Positions 1 through 12,472 are shown, counted from the stretch's first letter. The stretch is DNA of 64,000 nt from Citrus sinensis (GCF_022201045.2 NC_068562.1:29350001-29414000), one strand, 5' to 3'. Notes: a model not told the origin generated them from the letters alone. Made by a program: numbers and translations.

Positions 1-131
1 GTTTGTTACGATTAACATCAAAACTGAAGAACATGCAAATAAATTGTATCACCATAGCAAACAACGGTTACCAAAGCTGTCTAAGAAGTTGATAATTTAT
101 AATATATTATTTGTTTTACTCAATATTACTT

Positions 132-548
132 CTAACACTCAGCACTGGGATTTTTCAGTGAACTCAAGTTGTTTGCATTGGGCAGAATATATTCATTGGC
201 CAACTTACATCTAAAGCCCTTTAATGCAATTTCCATCCACTTGAACACTTGGGTTTTCACCTTAAGACTCAACTTAAAATTTTCCTGAAAATGAGTCCAT
301 AACGTCTGCTTGATGTCTAGTGGCACTTTCCTCCAATCATCATATATAATTGGAACTCTTTCCCGTACAATCACCCCAATGTAGTTCCTCAGATCGTTTC
401 TCTTTTTTCCAACTAGAAGTCTGTAGGAATTGTACATAACCTCAATCTGGTCACTAGCTCCTCTCTGCAGGTCTTTCTTCTTTGTAAGGTTTCGTCTTGG
501 TCTTCCTTCTAGATCTGGATCATATGTTGGCTCCTCTTTTTCTGTCAT
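132..548 (-). pseudogene. CACTA C-terminal Ptta/En/Spm-type segment
   Basis: A 138-residue frame with GRPRRNLTKKKDLQ and VPIIYDDWRKVPLDIKQTLW resembles the plant transposase Ptta/En/Spm family C-terminal region. It sits last in the minus-strand order. The frame begins at the ATG at 548 but is probably an exon of the larger transposase rather than a separate gene. It stops at 132-134. Confidence 0.65.
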
Positions 549-928
549 GTCTCCAACGAACCTGCAAATACATAAAAGTGGATGAGTGCACTAGATACCA
601 ATCTAATATCCCAATATAATAATAAAATAATAAAAAACAAATTAGTTGGTGACTTACGGGAAGTAGTGGTAATAATGCATAGTAGTTGGATTATTCATTT
701 TCCGCACCAATATTTACAAGAAAAACATCAACAACTAATCTTACACAAACTCCTCATCACCCAAACCTAACTTACATTCTGAAAAATTGTTGGATAATGG
801 TGTATACTCATCGATGCCATCACACAAGGCCTCATTTGAATAATTACATTTTGAGCTCACTGAACAAACAACTGATTTACTATTATCTAACTGATCTTTC
901 ACATAAAACACTTGTTTTGCATGACCAG

Positions 929-1252
929 CTAGAATAAAACAGTCAGATTGTAGCCTATTCGATCTAAATTGACTACAGTGAACCCTAACTCATCAACATT
1001 AACCCCTCTATCATCTACCCAATCGCACTTGAAAAGTACGTTCTTAACCCCCAGATAATCAAGCTGCCAAATTTCACTAACAACCCCATAAAAAGGCATA
1101 TCCCCAGAATGAGGATTTTTGTCTTTCGAACTTGAAATCTGTAAAGTGTTAGCAACCACATAAACGCCACTGTTTTGTGTTATGCGGTTGCTGTCCCGAT
1201 CTCTCGTAGCAAAATTAAAACCATTAATACAGTAGCCATCATATGTAACCAC
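929..1252 (-). pseudogene. CACTA transposase DUF4216 region
   Basis: A 107-residue open frame contains GVYVVANTLQ, then MPFYGVVSEIWQLDY and FKCDWVDDRGV, the typical DUF4216 pattern, at the expected place downstream of DUF4218. It has no start or splice context of its own and is part of the dead element. Confidence 0.75.
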
Positions 1253-1609
1253 GCTTGAGCGGGGTTTGTTTGCTAGCCACCATACTTTTTCATCAACCGC
1301 TACATTATTTGCTTTATCAGTTGTTACCTATTGTTCAATTAATAAAATCACAATAATTAGTTGAACGAGAAAAGTTTGTGTGCCTTTACTTTAATACTTT
1401 TATTAGATCTAATGAAGTTAATTTAACCTTTTGTTTTAGCCAATCAGCAAACGTACGGGAGTGCTCGGTTGGCAACCATGAAGGCTTTTTTAATTAACGA
1501 GGGTGCGTTGATTGGAATAAAGTCAAATGCATCCTAAAATTATACCAACAGAATTAATAAAATTGAAAAAAATTAACGAAAAAGAAGTTCAAATTTTCAG
1601 TCACATACT

Positions 1610-2280
1610 CTATGTATGTTGAATCTCGGGGGTGTTCACCAAAACACATCGGTGCGCTTGCGCCAATGTAGGGCCATCAATCACCTTAATATTTGCACCT
1701 CTGAGTGGTCTTTCGACTGTAAAATCAATTAGACAACCAGTAGGTAGTCTGATTGAACTACAATTTGAAAGGTATTTAGCACAAAATTCAAGTGCTTCCT
1801 CAGCAATATAGCACTCTGCAATGCAACCTTCAGGACGGAATCGGTTGCGTACATAACCCTTTATAGGTTTCATTTCTCTCTCAAATAGATACATCTATCG
1901 AAGGTAAACCGGGCCACATAATCTAACTTCATCAATTAGATGGACTGTTAAATGGACCATTATATCGAAGAAGGCAGTTAGGAAAGATTGTTCTAAATTG
2001 TATAAGGTGATTTTAAGTTCTTTTGCAATTGGTCTAGAGAATTGGGCTCTACTACCTTAGAACACAAAGAATTAAAGAAGAGGCACAACCTGATTATGAC
2101 ATATCTGACATTTTGAGGTAAATAATTTCGAATTGCTAATGGTAGTAGTTGTTGCATCAAGGTATGGCATTCATGAGACTTAAGCCCGTGAAGACGACAA
2201 TCATCCATTGAAAAAATATTTCTAAAATTAGAACTATAGCCATTAGGAACTTTGACACTTTGCAAGGTTTCATAGAACAT
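1610..2280 (-). pseudogene. CACTA transposase DUF4218 region, broken
   Basis: The 2280-1993 piece carries LKSHECHTLMQQLLPLAIR and RLCLFFNSLCSKV, hallmark DUF4218 sequence. The 1894-1610 piece continues with GYVRNRFRPEGCIAECYIAEE. The two lie in different frames or are separated by stops, confirming decay. The function of the domain in CACTA proteins is not known to me beyond its constant place after the Tnp2 core. Confidence 0.8.
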
Positions 2281-4089
2281 TTTTTTTTTCCTTCTTACTT
2301 AAAGTGTACGGGGCAGGGGGCAGAACTTTGTTTTGTTCATCAGGAGCTAATGCAATAAATGCTTTGTTAATTTTTTCTCTAAGCTCTGGATGTGTAAGAT
2401 CTTTTCTAGCATTAATTCCATCTTTTGTTTTCCCCGGTTGATGGAGTAATGTGCCATAGATGCTCTCGCATACATTTTTCTCAATATGCATCACATCTAG
2501 TTGATGGCGAACTAACAAATGTTCTCAATATACTAAATCAAAGAAGATTTATCTCTTTTTGTACAGTAACTGAGCTACATCCCCATTACCCTCACCCTCA
2601 CCTTTACCCTTATTATGACCCTCAACCTCACCCCGTTTTCACTTTTTTTGGACCTTTTTCCCAAACTTGGTGTCAATGTCAGCCACCAAGTTTAAGATCT
2701 TTGTACTAGACAAAGGCCTAGGAGAATTTTCAATAAACAACCTATGACCCATACATGACATTTTCCGACTATGCGGTAGCCAACATGCACATGTGTTTAT
2801 CCCACAAACTGGACAACCATAATACCCCTTAACAGTACACCCAGACAGGTTTCCATAAGCTGGAAAATCACTAATTGTCCACATCAACACAGCTCGTAAA
2901 TTAAAAGTTTGTTTCCTATAAGCATCAAACACAACGACGCCTACATCACATAGGGTTTTTAAGTCCTCAATCAATGGTGCTAGGTATACATCTATGTTAT
3001 TTCCAGGCTGTTTAGGGCCAAATATCAGTACAAAAAACATCATAAACTTCCTTTTCATACACAGTCACGGAGGAAGGTTATATGTTATCAATGTAACAGG
3101 CCAACAACTATAAGTAGTGCTAAGTGTGCTATGTGGGTTAATCCCATTAGATGATAAAGCGAACCGAAGATTTCTCGGCTCTTGGGCAAAATCATGTCAT
3201 TTCTTATCAATTAACTGCCAAGCTGGTGAATCTGCTGGGTGGCGAAGCTTGCTATATCTAATTCTTTTATTTTCATGCCATGTTAAGTTCTCAGCAGTTT
3301 GTGGTGATTGAAACATTTTTTTCAACCTAGGAATTATAGGAAAATACCATAACACCTTTTTAGGGACCCCTTTTCTAATTTTTTTTTTATCCATCTTTTC
3401 TTATTTGCCACCTAGATGCTCCACACCTTGGGCATTCACTAAGATTCTCGAACTCATTCCTATAAAGAATGCAATCATTTCGACATGCATGTATTTTCTC
3501 ATAATCTAAGCCTAATAGCTTCATTATTTTTCTGGCCTCATACATGGACTTAGGCAAACTATTATCATTTGGCAATATCTCATTAAGCACTTCCAATAAA
3601 ACTGAAAACCCACTATCAGACCACCCATAAAGTCATTTTATATTGTACAGTTTCATTAGACTCGATAACTTTGAATGATTTGAACCTGGATATAGGGGCT
3701 TTTCAGCATCTTCAAGCACATTATTAAAAGAACTAGGATCTTTATCACAATGCTCAAAAGCATCATGAACCATGTCATCTACATCACTATAATCCGAACA
3801 TCTAAAACGTTGATTTTGTGGCTGGTCTTGGCATTTTACAGAGGTAGGTTTCCGGTCCACCTCACCGTGCGAATTTCAAACAAAATAGTTTTCTAGAAAA
3901 CCTTTTTTAAATAGATGTAGCCTCACTTGCTGAGGACTCAAAAACTCCATATTACAACAAGTGCTAGAAGGACATCTAATTGACATTCTATTTTCAAAAT
4001 TAAGAATGGCAAACTCCAAGAAATCATCAACCCCATCACTATACTCATCAGACAATCTATCACAGAATATCTAAGTTTTGTCCATAATA
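2270..4089 (-). pseudogene. CACTA Tnp2-type transposase, N-terminal half, broken
   Basis: From 4089 downward a transposase-associated domain can be read (RLSDEYSDGVDDFLEFA, then a Cys-containing stretch) with an in-frame TAG at its fifth codon and another stop near 3870. It continues as 3860-3633 (acidic linker), 3596-3387 (CRNDCILYRNEFENLSECP, the usual zinc-binding-like Tnp2 block), 3394-3197, 3058-2639 (DVYLAPLIEDLKTL, then TISDFPAYGNLSG) and 2518-2270 (LDVMHIEKNVCESI). These are typical Transposase_21 motifs. At least five frame breaks or stops separate the pieces, so no functional transposase is encoded. The enzyme would have cut and moved CACTA ends. Confidence 0.85.
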
Positions 4090-4238
4090 TGTATTGTTAC
4101 TTGTTCATTTGTTAGATGTTGTTAGTTTAATAAGTTTACTTAAATTGCACAAATAACTCCAAACTTTTAGGTTTAAATTAAAAAATACAAATTGCAAAAT
4201 AAATCTATATTCTATTTGTTTAGAGTCACTTTAAATAT

Positions 4239-4440
4239 ATGTACGCATTCAGCAACCCAACAGAGCATATATGTAAGCATTCAGCGACCCAACAGAGCAT
4301 ACATGTACACATTCAACAAGCCAATAAAGCATACACGTACACATTCACCAAGCCAGCAAATCTAACTTACATGTACACATTCACCAAGCCAACAAATCTA
4401 ACTTACATGTACACATTCAGCAAGCCAACAAAACATGCAA
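4239..4440. repeat. Degenerate tandem repeat beside CACTA coding remnant
   Basis: About six imperfect units of roughly 30-36 nt built on 'tacatgtacacattca' followed by 'caagccaacaaa'. Copies toward the right end (near 4345-4430) are nearly identical. The position upstream of the transposase start fits a CACTA subterminal repeat zone. The plus-strand open frame across it is only a consequence of the repeat. Confidence 0.7.
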
Positions 4441-5663
4441 CATCCATATTTTTCAAATTTTCATTTTCATATTAGAACAACCAAAAGTATATATTAGAAC
4501 AAAAAAATTTATTCCAGAAGAGTCTATGCAACAAAAACGAAAGTAAAACCATGCATGTCAATATTTAAAACATGTCAGTACAAGTAAAACTCAGAACACA
4601 ACAATAATAGAAACTGAAAAAAAGTAAGTGATTTAAAAGAATTACCAAATGAAGACAACTATTACACCGTAAACTTTTGTGATTCTTCAAAAGCGAGAGA
4701 TTGTTAATTACTATGTCAAAGAGATGTACAAGGGAAATCACATAAAAAAAAATTAAGGACAATACTTGTTGTTGTTGAAGGGTTTGCATGTGAGATATTG
4801 CATTTATACTAAGTCTAGCAAGTGTATTATAGGGAAAAGATTGATGAATTGACCCGAATTGAATATGTATCTTTATCAGGCGCTAATTAAATGGAACAAG
4901 TTAGGCCCAAAATTAAAAGCATCATGCAAAATTTAAAATGGAATTTAGAGAAATGGGGAAAAGGAGAAAATATTCTAGTTACTCCTTAAATAGGAATCTT
5001 ACTAAAGAGCAAAATATTCTAGGAAATCCTTAATGAAAAATAAGACATATTTTCTAACAATCTCCACTTTGGCTAGCTTTTCAATTAGTGACAAAATATG
5101 ATCCACCGTGTATTCATACAACCACGTCGTCTCCACCTTCTTTACTCCACCAAAACTACACTCACATAAGGCTTATGAGAATCACTCCATTATGGGTAAA
5201 ATCTTATTCTCTATCCAGCATGCATAATTCTTTATACTAAGAATTATCATACTCCACCATATCTAAAGTACAAATATTTGATACATGTCGATTATTTTGC
5301 TGAAAACACCCACTCTCATATTTGGCTTCCTTGAGAGTCTTCAGTCATCGACAAAGAAAAAAAAAATCCACCACACATTGCATAAATGTCAAACCATGCC
5401 TTGTGCACAAATCTTGTAGGCCCTCTAGTAGTAAAACATCCTCTTTTTCGGCACTATCGGCTTGCTATGAGGATGTCTTCATCATCTATTACAGGGAACT
5501 ATTATCTCCCAGAATGATGATAGACTTTTCACTAGTGATGCTATAAGTATCTTCATTTACTAACCTAGGGCCACGTGCAGAATTGACTCTATTTACTTTC
5601 TAATAATCTCTTTTAAAGTGTCTTACACCTAGCAGAATCCTTTCTTTTGGAGTTATTTTTCTT

Positions 5664-5888
5664 CTAATTACCAACTATCAATGCCGAATCATCAGAAACT
5701 CTATTACTTCTACAACTTAGCCTTTTTTCTTCTAAAAGTAGAATACTAATAACTTCTTCAAGATCCATAGTCTCATTTCCATACATTAAGTAAGCAATAA
5801 ATGCTTGCAGGAAATTGAAAGGGAACAATAGCCTAAGCGCCTTGTCTTTGTCTTCAATTTTAACTCTAATCACTTCTACTTCTGTCAC
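5664..5888 (-). pseudogene. copia gag (UBN2-type) fragment
   Basis: A 74-residue frame contains VKIEDKDKALRLL, then TMDLEEVISILLLEEKR and SNRVSDDSALIV, which match the gag region of plant copia elements (nucleocapsid part preceding the zinc knuckle). It lies between the primer-binding-like site and the polypurine tract of the same decayed element, in the same orientation. No knuckle, protease or integrase follows. Confidence 0.75.
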
Positions 5889-6672
5889 GATGCCATTGAG
5901 AGTACTAAGATTATATAAAAAAAAATTGTACCTTCAATCACTATCAGCGTGTGAAACTGCTCTTTGAGGTACAAGTGATTAAAAATGCTCTATGTCTAAT
6001 ACAAAATTTCTAGCCTCTTCCAAAGCTCTTTTGTTGAAGGAATTTCTCCTACATTTGCAAAAACATTCTTTGCTAGACATAATCGTATAGCACTTGCAGC
6101 TCTTCGTTGCTCATAACAGATTTCCTAGAGTTGCTACTAGAAACAGGGGATGGTTTACCCTTTAAAGCCTTGTGTAGCCCAGATTAAATTAATACATCCT
6201 TGACTTAAAGTTGCCACAAGCCAAAATTGATTCTTCTATAAAAAAATTTAACCTCAATTCTCGCTAGATTTCAAATTTTTTTTGCAAACATAATTGTAAT
6301 GTAGATCAACCTTTAGCTTTGATACCACTTGTTAGGGAATTTATAATTCCACCCAAGATCTTTCAAGCAAAAACATCAAATAAATAATAATAGAAAATAG
6401 ATGGAGAGTAAAACCAATCACACACTACAAGAATTTACATGGAAAACTCGAATACCACAGAAAAACCAGGGCCACCAAGAACAACGAGAAAAATCCATTG
6501 TGTGAAAAACTATTACAATCACTCTAGTATTTTTCTCACATCCAAAACCACAATAATATCCAATCTCTCAATAGATCTATCATTTCTCTCACACTAGAAA
6601 CTGTCTACCAGCACAAAACTGATTGTTATGCTATACTAACAAGTGAATTCAACCTTCTTATATAGGGTCCTT

Positions 6673-6778
6673 CTATCTTACATGCATGTAAGATACATTC
6701 CTCTCACATGAATGTATGTGGGTCCCACACATGCACTATTCATGTGAGGGGAATGTATCTTACATGCATGTAAGATAG
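6673..6778. repeat. 41-bp inverted repeat inside copia LTR
   Basis: Left arm 6673-6713 and right arm 6738-6778 are reverse complements with about one mismatch, separated by 24 bp. Each arm also contains a perfect 20-nt palindrome (ATCTTACATGCATGTAAGAT at 6675-6694 and 6758-6777). The transcript could fold into a long hairpin. Confidence 0.9.
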
Positions 6779-6950
6779 GGTTTACCTCTTATATATAGTG
6801 ATTATTTCTTGTAAGAGAACTATTCCTTTTCTTATAGTAGTTGTACCCCTCCTTGAATAAGTCAAATCCCAAATAGAAAATTACTTATTCCTTAAATAGG
6901 AATCTTATTAAATAGAAAAATATCATTGAAATTCCTTATTAGAAAATAAG

Positions 6951-8160
6951 TGTTAGAGTGCAGTTCATGCACTAGTTTGCATTGTTTATTTCCCTTAATA
7001 TCGATATTTTGCGCTTAATAATAGTGATTTACTTATGTTTTATTTTTGTATGTGCAATTCTATTGATTGGTACTAAAATTGAGCTACAAGATGATGTTTA
7101 AGGATGATTGTTTTCCTGGAGAAATTATGAGCTTCAGAAGAACTTTGTTGATAAGGCGTGGGCACGTGCTGTCAACTAAGGACCTGCAGTTTTTATTTTA
7201 ACATGTTTTGTCTTTTTGGTTATTTTTGTAATTACGAATTTAATATTTAGATAATATTTTAGATATTAGTATTTTATTTTTAAAAAAAACTCTAGAGGAG
7301 AATTTAATAGAGGAATCTATTGTCAAAAGAGGAGATTTTTAAAAAGAAAGAAACCCTAGATCTAAATTTTTTTCTTCTCTCTATGAAGAACTAAACCTAT
7401 TATTCTGGTTGAATGTTAATGAAGTTTTGATTCGTCACTACTGTGAGATTTTTCTTATGCTTTAATTGTTTTATTACTTTTTGGGTATTTGTTTATTCCC
7501 TAAATTATTGTCATGATTATGTTTGTTAATTAGATAATATGCCACTATTTAATTATTAACTTAATTTATTGTCAATTAAAAGATTCATTGTATAAAGATT
7601 TTAATGTTTGTGACAAATAACATAGCAGTGTGTTGTGTTATGAGAATAAACAATCTAATTTAAATGAATCATCGTATGCGTTTGTTGATTAAGATTTGAG
7701 TCTCTCTAGTTTTTCAGGCTGTCAATTAATTAAATCCTATGATTGTATCTAGGTTTGTCTATTGATTAGGGAAATAACCAATGGTCGTACCTTGGTTATC
7801 GACTAGTTAAGGAGAGATTGGCTATTAGAGGGTCTCAGTAGCTATAACCGGTCTATTCATAAGTAGTAATGATTTATATTTGAATCAATGATCAATAGTC
7901 GAATCAAGCTGAGTTAATTCCTTCAATCAGAGTTTTCCCCAATTTGAATTACAATTTTAATTTGCATTCTTGTTATTTTAATTTGATTTTTGTTATTGTC
8001 AACAATTCCCCCATTTTGCATTTTACATTTTAAAAGGATTTAAATAATTACCGATTTCTGTGGACACGACCCTGCTCAATCATTATACACAATTTATTTA
8101 GAGCATTTATTTATTTTTGCTGGCTTCGACAACCATCAATAAGATATACATTTCCTAACA
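6951..8160 (+). mobile_element. Gypsy-type solo LTR (about 1.2 kb)
   Basis: Begins TGTTAGAGTGCAG and ends with TTTCCTAACA, so the ends are TGTTA...TAACA. The interior resembles plant gypsy LTRs: an 'atgaagaactaaacctat' segment near 7383 and a 'gtggacacgaccctg' segment near 8060, near the 3' end. No coding region follows. I could not see a matching 5-bp target duplication. Its left edge abuts the copia LTR, suggesting insertion into it. Right-flank sequence 'ttgatatctaaaga' faintly resembles a primer-binding site, so a deleted larger element is possible. Confidence 0.6.
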
Positions 8161-8535
8161 AATTGATATCTAAAGATTTGTATGGATATTTTACAAACTC
8201 TGTATGTATAATGATGTATTGAGGCATTGGACTAAACCATAACATGTCAAAGGGAATTTTCGTCCCACTTTAAACTTAAGAATAATCACGATAAGTGTGA
8301 AAAAAAAATTAAAATACATATCATAAGTCTATTAGATTGTTTCATATAGGAACGTCACTGTATACATAAACCTTCTTCAAAATTTTCATAAATGTTCAAG
8401 GAAAAATTTTGAGTCCTACTGCATTGGTGAATATTATCTAATTTGTTAGAATTTTTGGCGCACATGTATTAATTTTTAGATAATTAAATAAGAGATACAT
8501 ATTTCTGAGGATCTTCCTATAGGCCTATATAGTAT
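8161..8535. other. AT-rich spacer
   Basis: No gene, RNA or clear repeat seen between the solo LTR and the hAT element. Confidence 0.6.
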
Positions 8536-10456
8536 TAGGGATGGCAGATATCCCCATGAGGACGGAGACCCTCAGTCATTTTTCCTTTCGAAGAGGTTAC
8601 GGGAACAATTTTTTTACCCAATTTCTTATTCGGGGAATGGACGAGGATGAAACGGAATCCCTATCCCCTCCCCATTTCCCCATTTTAATTTTTATTTTAT
8701 TTTTATTTTTAAAAAAAAATATTAGTAAATTAACAATAAAATGTAAATTATAAAATATTAAATATTAGTATAAATAACAAATATCAAAATAATTATATTA
8801 TTATACTTTTGGGCCTAATTGACTAGATTAATATTTGGATGAGAAAATTATCCCACGGATGGAAGATTTAAATATTTTGAGTTGATAGAAAACAAATACC
8901 CATAGGTATCTGATACTGGCACATATTGTTAGAGATATTTTGTCAATTTCAATTATAATCATTGCTTTCTATCAAGCTTTTAGCTCCAGTGATAGAGTTC
9001 CATAACATGCTTCATTCAAGCACATTGAAGGGTTTAATGTGTTGTCAAAGTTGGCTACAAGCTTACAATGGCGGTATGAATTTATTTTACATTGTAATTA
9101 TATTATATAATTATTAAAAATTTCACTTAGAAGTTACATTACTTATATTATTTTTATTGTTTGGGAAATTATCATTGCACCACCTCTGTTTTAATTTATA
9201 TTCATCCAACCAACACAAAATTCTAACACGTTCTCTGCATCACATTTCTTTTTAAATTTGTATCAATTAGCCACTTTTGCACTAACGCCGTTAAATAATT
9301 GAAACGAAATGATAATTTTACCCCTAAATAAATTAAAAGACCATTTTATCTTATAAAAGCTTTGAAAAATAAAAAAATAATTATAAAAATACCCCTAATT
9401 TTAATATAAATAAATAAATCCCAACTAGAAGTGCTCAGCTGATTTTTATTAAATTTAGATTTTACAAAAATTTTAATAATTATTTTTATTAGAAAATTAT
9501 AATTTTACAAAATTATAATAAAAATAACTGAATTTATTTATTAAAAAATATAATTTCATAAAATTTAGTTAAAAAAATTGAATTTATTTATTAAAAAATA
9601 AATCTAAAATTTTAATAATTTAGGGATTTTTATTATATCCAAAAATTTTGCAATTATTTTTTTAATCATATTTTTATTAAAAAATAAAAATCTTAATTTT
9701 GGGATTTATTTTTATTAAATTTAGGGGTATTTTTATAATTATAATATTTTTATTTTTCAAAGTTTTTATAAAATAAAATGGACTTCTAATTTATTTAGTG
9801 GTAAAATAGTCATTTCATTTAAATTATTTAACAGTGTTAGTGCAAAAGTGGCTAATTGATATAAATTTGAAAAAAAAGTGGTGTAGAGAACATGTTATAA
9901 TTTTGTGGTAGTTGGATGAACATAAGAGAAAACAGAGGTGGTGCAATGATAATTTCCCTTATTGTTTTAGATTTGAAACCTAAGGCTATCTCTAAATTTG
10001 TCACATTCCTCGAGGAAAAACAACAAGAGCAGGAGGTGCAAAAGGTAAATACTTTTATAGAAATATTGATTAAATATCTATATCTATTTCAATTATCTCA
10101 TTGTTAATATAAAAGTAATTTCTATTTTTTGTATTGTAGGACTATGAAGATTGACCAAAATAATTATTATGGTGATTTACATTTTGTAATGTGACTTTTG
10201 TAATGGATTAATGTTAATGTAAGATATATCATCAATTTTTTTATTTTTTATTTTAATATGATTAACTTAAAATAAAAAACTAAAAATGTATCAGTAATTC
10301 GGCGATCGGGGACCCTCGGGGATCCCCTATTATTATTCGGGGAAGGGACGGAAATTCCCTTAAGCAATTTTGACGGGGACGGGGATATATGCAAAATATC
10401 GGGGATAGGTACGAGGAGGTCGGTCTCCTCCCCTTCCCTCCCCATTGCCATCCCTA
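8536..10456. mobile_element. Non-autonomous hAT element with nested MITE
   Basis: Terminal inverted repeat TAGGGATGGCA at 8536 mirrors TGCCATCCCTA ending at 10456. Flanking 8-bp duplications are TATAGTAT (8528-8535) and TCTAGTAT (10457-10464), 7 of 8 identical, the hAT hallmark. GC-rich subterminal runs (CGGGGA type) occur at both ends. No transposase is present. About 800 bp of its 1.92 kb is a separate foldback MITE. Confidence 0.85.
9163..9958. mobile_element. Mutator-type foldback MITE, copy 1
   Basis: Ends GGGAAATTATCATTGCACCA (from 9163) and its inverted copy (to 9958). Perfect 9-bp target duplication TTATTGTTT at 9154-9162 and 9959-9967, typical of Mutator-like elements. The inverted arms can be followed for roughly 250 bp or more, so the 796-bp element is nearly one long hairpin with an AT-rich centre. 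No coding capacity. Nested inside the hAT element, so it is younger than that insertion. Confidence 0.9.
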
Positions 10457-10464
10457 TCTAGTAT

Positions 10465-12472
10465 TTTTTGTTTGGATGCGCATGCTTTTCCTCATGTTAA
10501 ACACTAGCACTGATGACTTTCTTTTTTCCTTTGATGATTTTATTCTTCTGTATTTACATTTACTTTAGGAGACTTTGATTTATATTCCCCTTCTTATGTA
10601 TTTGCTTCATTACTAATTTATATTATTTGTGGGAGTCTCACCTAATCCCTCATCTCTTGGTGGTTTTGTCAAAAAAAAAAGAAAAAGAAAAGGGTGAGAG
10701 AGAGAGAGAGAGAGAGAGATACACGTGACTCAAATCTAATAGGTAAAGGAACATACACCGAAAGACACAAATTAATCAATTTCTAGTATTCAATTATAAC
10801 CATGAATAGAAAAGTCAATTACCAGGCTTGCATCATTATTGATTGGATATCAATAAATGTTAGAAGAAATAACTATTTTTGACACTTGTTCGTGATATCT
10901 TGGAGCACGAAGCCAAGAAATTATAAAAATTCACGAGCATTTAGTGGTGAAGACATGAGGAACTTTAATATCATTTGAATTTTAAGCTAATTAACCTTGC
11001 GAATTTTGACAAGAAAGTACGTACAGTCTCTGGTACGGTTCAAAGATGACATAATATTAATGTTGATCGAGGTTCACTTAATTAAGGCAAAATAAAATTA
11101 ATCGAGTTAAATATAACTTTTGGATAAAACTCTTGAATTAAAAACTTTTGGAAAGCAGAATCTGGTTCCTAATTGTCAAACCACGTTACGCAAATATTAT
11201 CATGCATGCACTCTCGTGAGTGGATCAAGAGTTTTGAAAATTTTTGTTGACTGTGAGACGAACCTAGCTAGCTTGGAAAATACTTATCTTTTGAAAGTTT
11301 AAAGCAAGACCTTCAATTAAATACTTATCTTCACAGTCTGCTTGTACATGTGAAGAAACTGAATGTCAAGTTGCCGAATCTTATGACCTGATGAAGAATT
11401 ATATACATCTTAATATTATCAAGCTTACATCGTGGCTTAAATCAACAAAAAATATTGTTAAAAGCTCTTGTTGACGACATCACCCCATTAGAATTTTTAT
11501 TATCACACGCGCCTATACATAAATAATAGCTTTGAGTGTAGAAGAGATTGGATAAGGCATCAGAATGATTACAAGAATTGCCTTTAGCTTGCTTTTCATT
11601 TACCGGCCATCATAGTTCAAACTTCCATTTGAATCCTTATTTCTTTCCAAAACTTTCCTAATTTCACTTCCAATTTCTTTTGTATTCCTCCTTCCATATA
11701 TTGCATTCCCTTCTAGTTATCCATAAGATTCCCTTTACTTGTGCCGAGGTTTCACCAAAAAAAGAAAAAATATATTGTAATACACAAAATTTATAAAAGC
11801 TCAGTACTATCGTGATGATCAACGCATGAGATCCATTTTGTGTATATAATGAGAGAAAGATGTTACACGCACACACACACTATAATACTATAATATTGTT
11901 CAATTAAAACAAAAGAGATGAGGGACAAAGAGACTAAGCAATATGATTTAATAGATTTAGTGTTCAATTAATTCACCATAAAGCCTGAGAAGGACTCTTT
12001 ATATATATATATATATATCTCCTACCATATTTACTTATTTGTTTATTTATCTAGGATTAACATGAGAAAGGGCGGCAAGGCAAAGAGTTCTATATATCCA
12101 TTGCTATGCCTTGCAACAACCATGGCTAGAAGTACCATAGAAAAAGCTTTACGAAAAGCCAGGATTATAGAAGGATTATAACGATAGTACATTTATAGAA
12201 GGAGGAATGCAGATGTTTCCAACTAGCAGTGCGTGCATACACATATATACCAATGTATATATAGAGAGAGAATCCTTCTCTAGTGCAGATGTTTATATTA
12301 CTGTTGTCAAATGCTTTCACATTATTGAAAATGATTTTGCAGTTATAAAAATATTTGACAACAGTCTGAGAAATCCTAAAATTCACATTTTAAAAAAATA
12401 TGTATGCCCGCGATCTAAGAATGATTATATATATTATTACATTGGTTAATTAAATTAACCAATGCGAGATTA
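10465..12472. other. Intergenic DNA downstream of the decarboxylase gene
   Basis: No convincing gene. Contains an (AG)n run near 10693-10719, an (AT)n run near 12000-12018, and a segment at 11350-11580 with a diverged relative at 31690-31930. Part of 12100-12472 may be 3' UTR of the decarboxylase gene. Confidence 0.5.
11350..11580 (+). repeat. Low-copy dispersed segment, relative at 31690-31930
   Basis: Shares 'aatcttatgac', then 'tatcaagcttacatc' with 'tggc', 'aaat' and 'aac' following, and 'gttgacgacatcacc' (gttgttgacatcacc in the relative) in the same order and orientation with 31690-31930. No transposon ends were seen. It may be an old segmental duplication or an unclassified repeat. Confidence 0.5.

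Larger units (their letters stand above)
1..4480 (-). mobile_element. Degenerate CACTA (En/Spm-like) DNA transposon, truncated by window edge
   Basis: Reading the minus strand from about 4090 down to 132, the protein fragments follow the usual plant CACTA order: transposase-associated domain, Tnp2 transposase, DUF4218, DUF4216, then a C-terminal Ptta/En/Spm-type segment. The reading frame breaks repeatedly, so it is a relic. Subterminal tandem repeats lie at 4239-4440. I could not find a CACTA terminal inverted repeat at the right side, and the left end lies outside the window or is lost. Family assignment rests on remembered domain motifs, not on a search. Confidence 0.85.
4955..6950 (-). 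mobile_element. Decayed Ty1/copia retrotransposon, largely deleted
   Basis: Minus-strand element. A primer-binding-like site TGGTATCAAAGC lies at 6327-6316, complementary to initiator Met-tRNA, two bases from an LTR edge at 6330 (plus-strand TGTTAGGGAA). A polypurine tract AAAGTGGAGAT lies at 5070-5060, abutting the other LTR edge at 5059 (minus-strand TGTTAGAAAA). Plus-strand 4980-5059 and 6880-6950 are alike (shared 'ccttaaataggaatctta'), consistent with LTR outer ends. Only about 1.3 kb of internal DNA remains, with a gag remnant and no pol, so it is non-autonomous or deleted. Outer LTR limits are uncertain. Confidence 0.7.

Noticed and set aside
4239..4475. CRISPR-like array from regularly spaced repeats
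   Set aside because: Units are imperfect, contiguous and without unique spacers; a plain tandem repeat in a plant transposon.
6423..6433. CACTACAAGAA, identical to a CACTA-element terminal repeat
   Set aside because: It lies inside the copia LTR, has no inverted partner or 3-bp duplication, and does not border the CACTA remnant.
8060..8160. tRNA or primer-binding site beside the solo LTR
   Set aside because: The match downstream of 8160 is too weak to call and no internal retrotransposon region follows.
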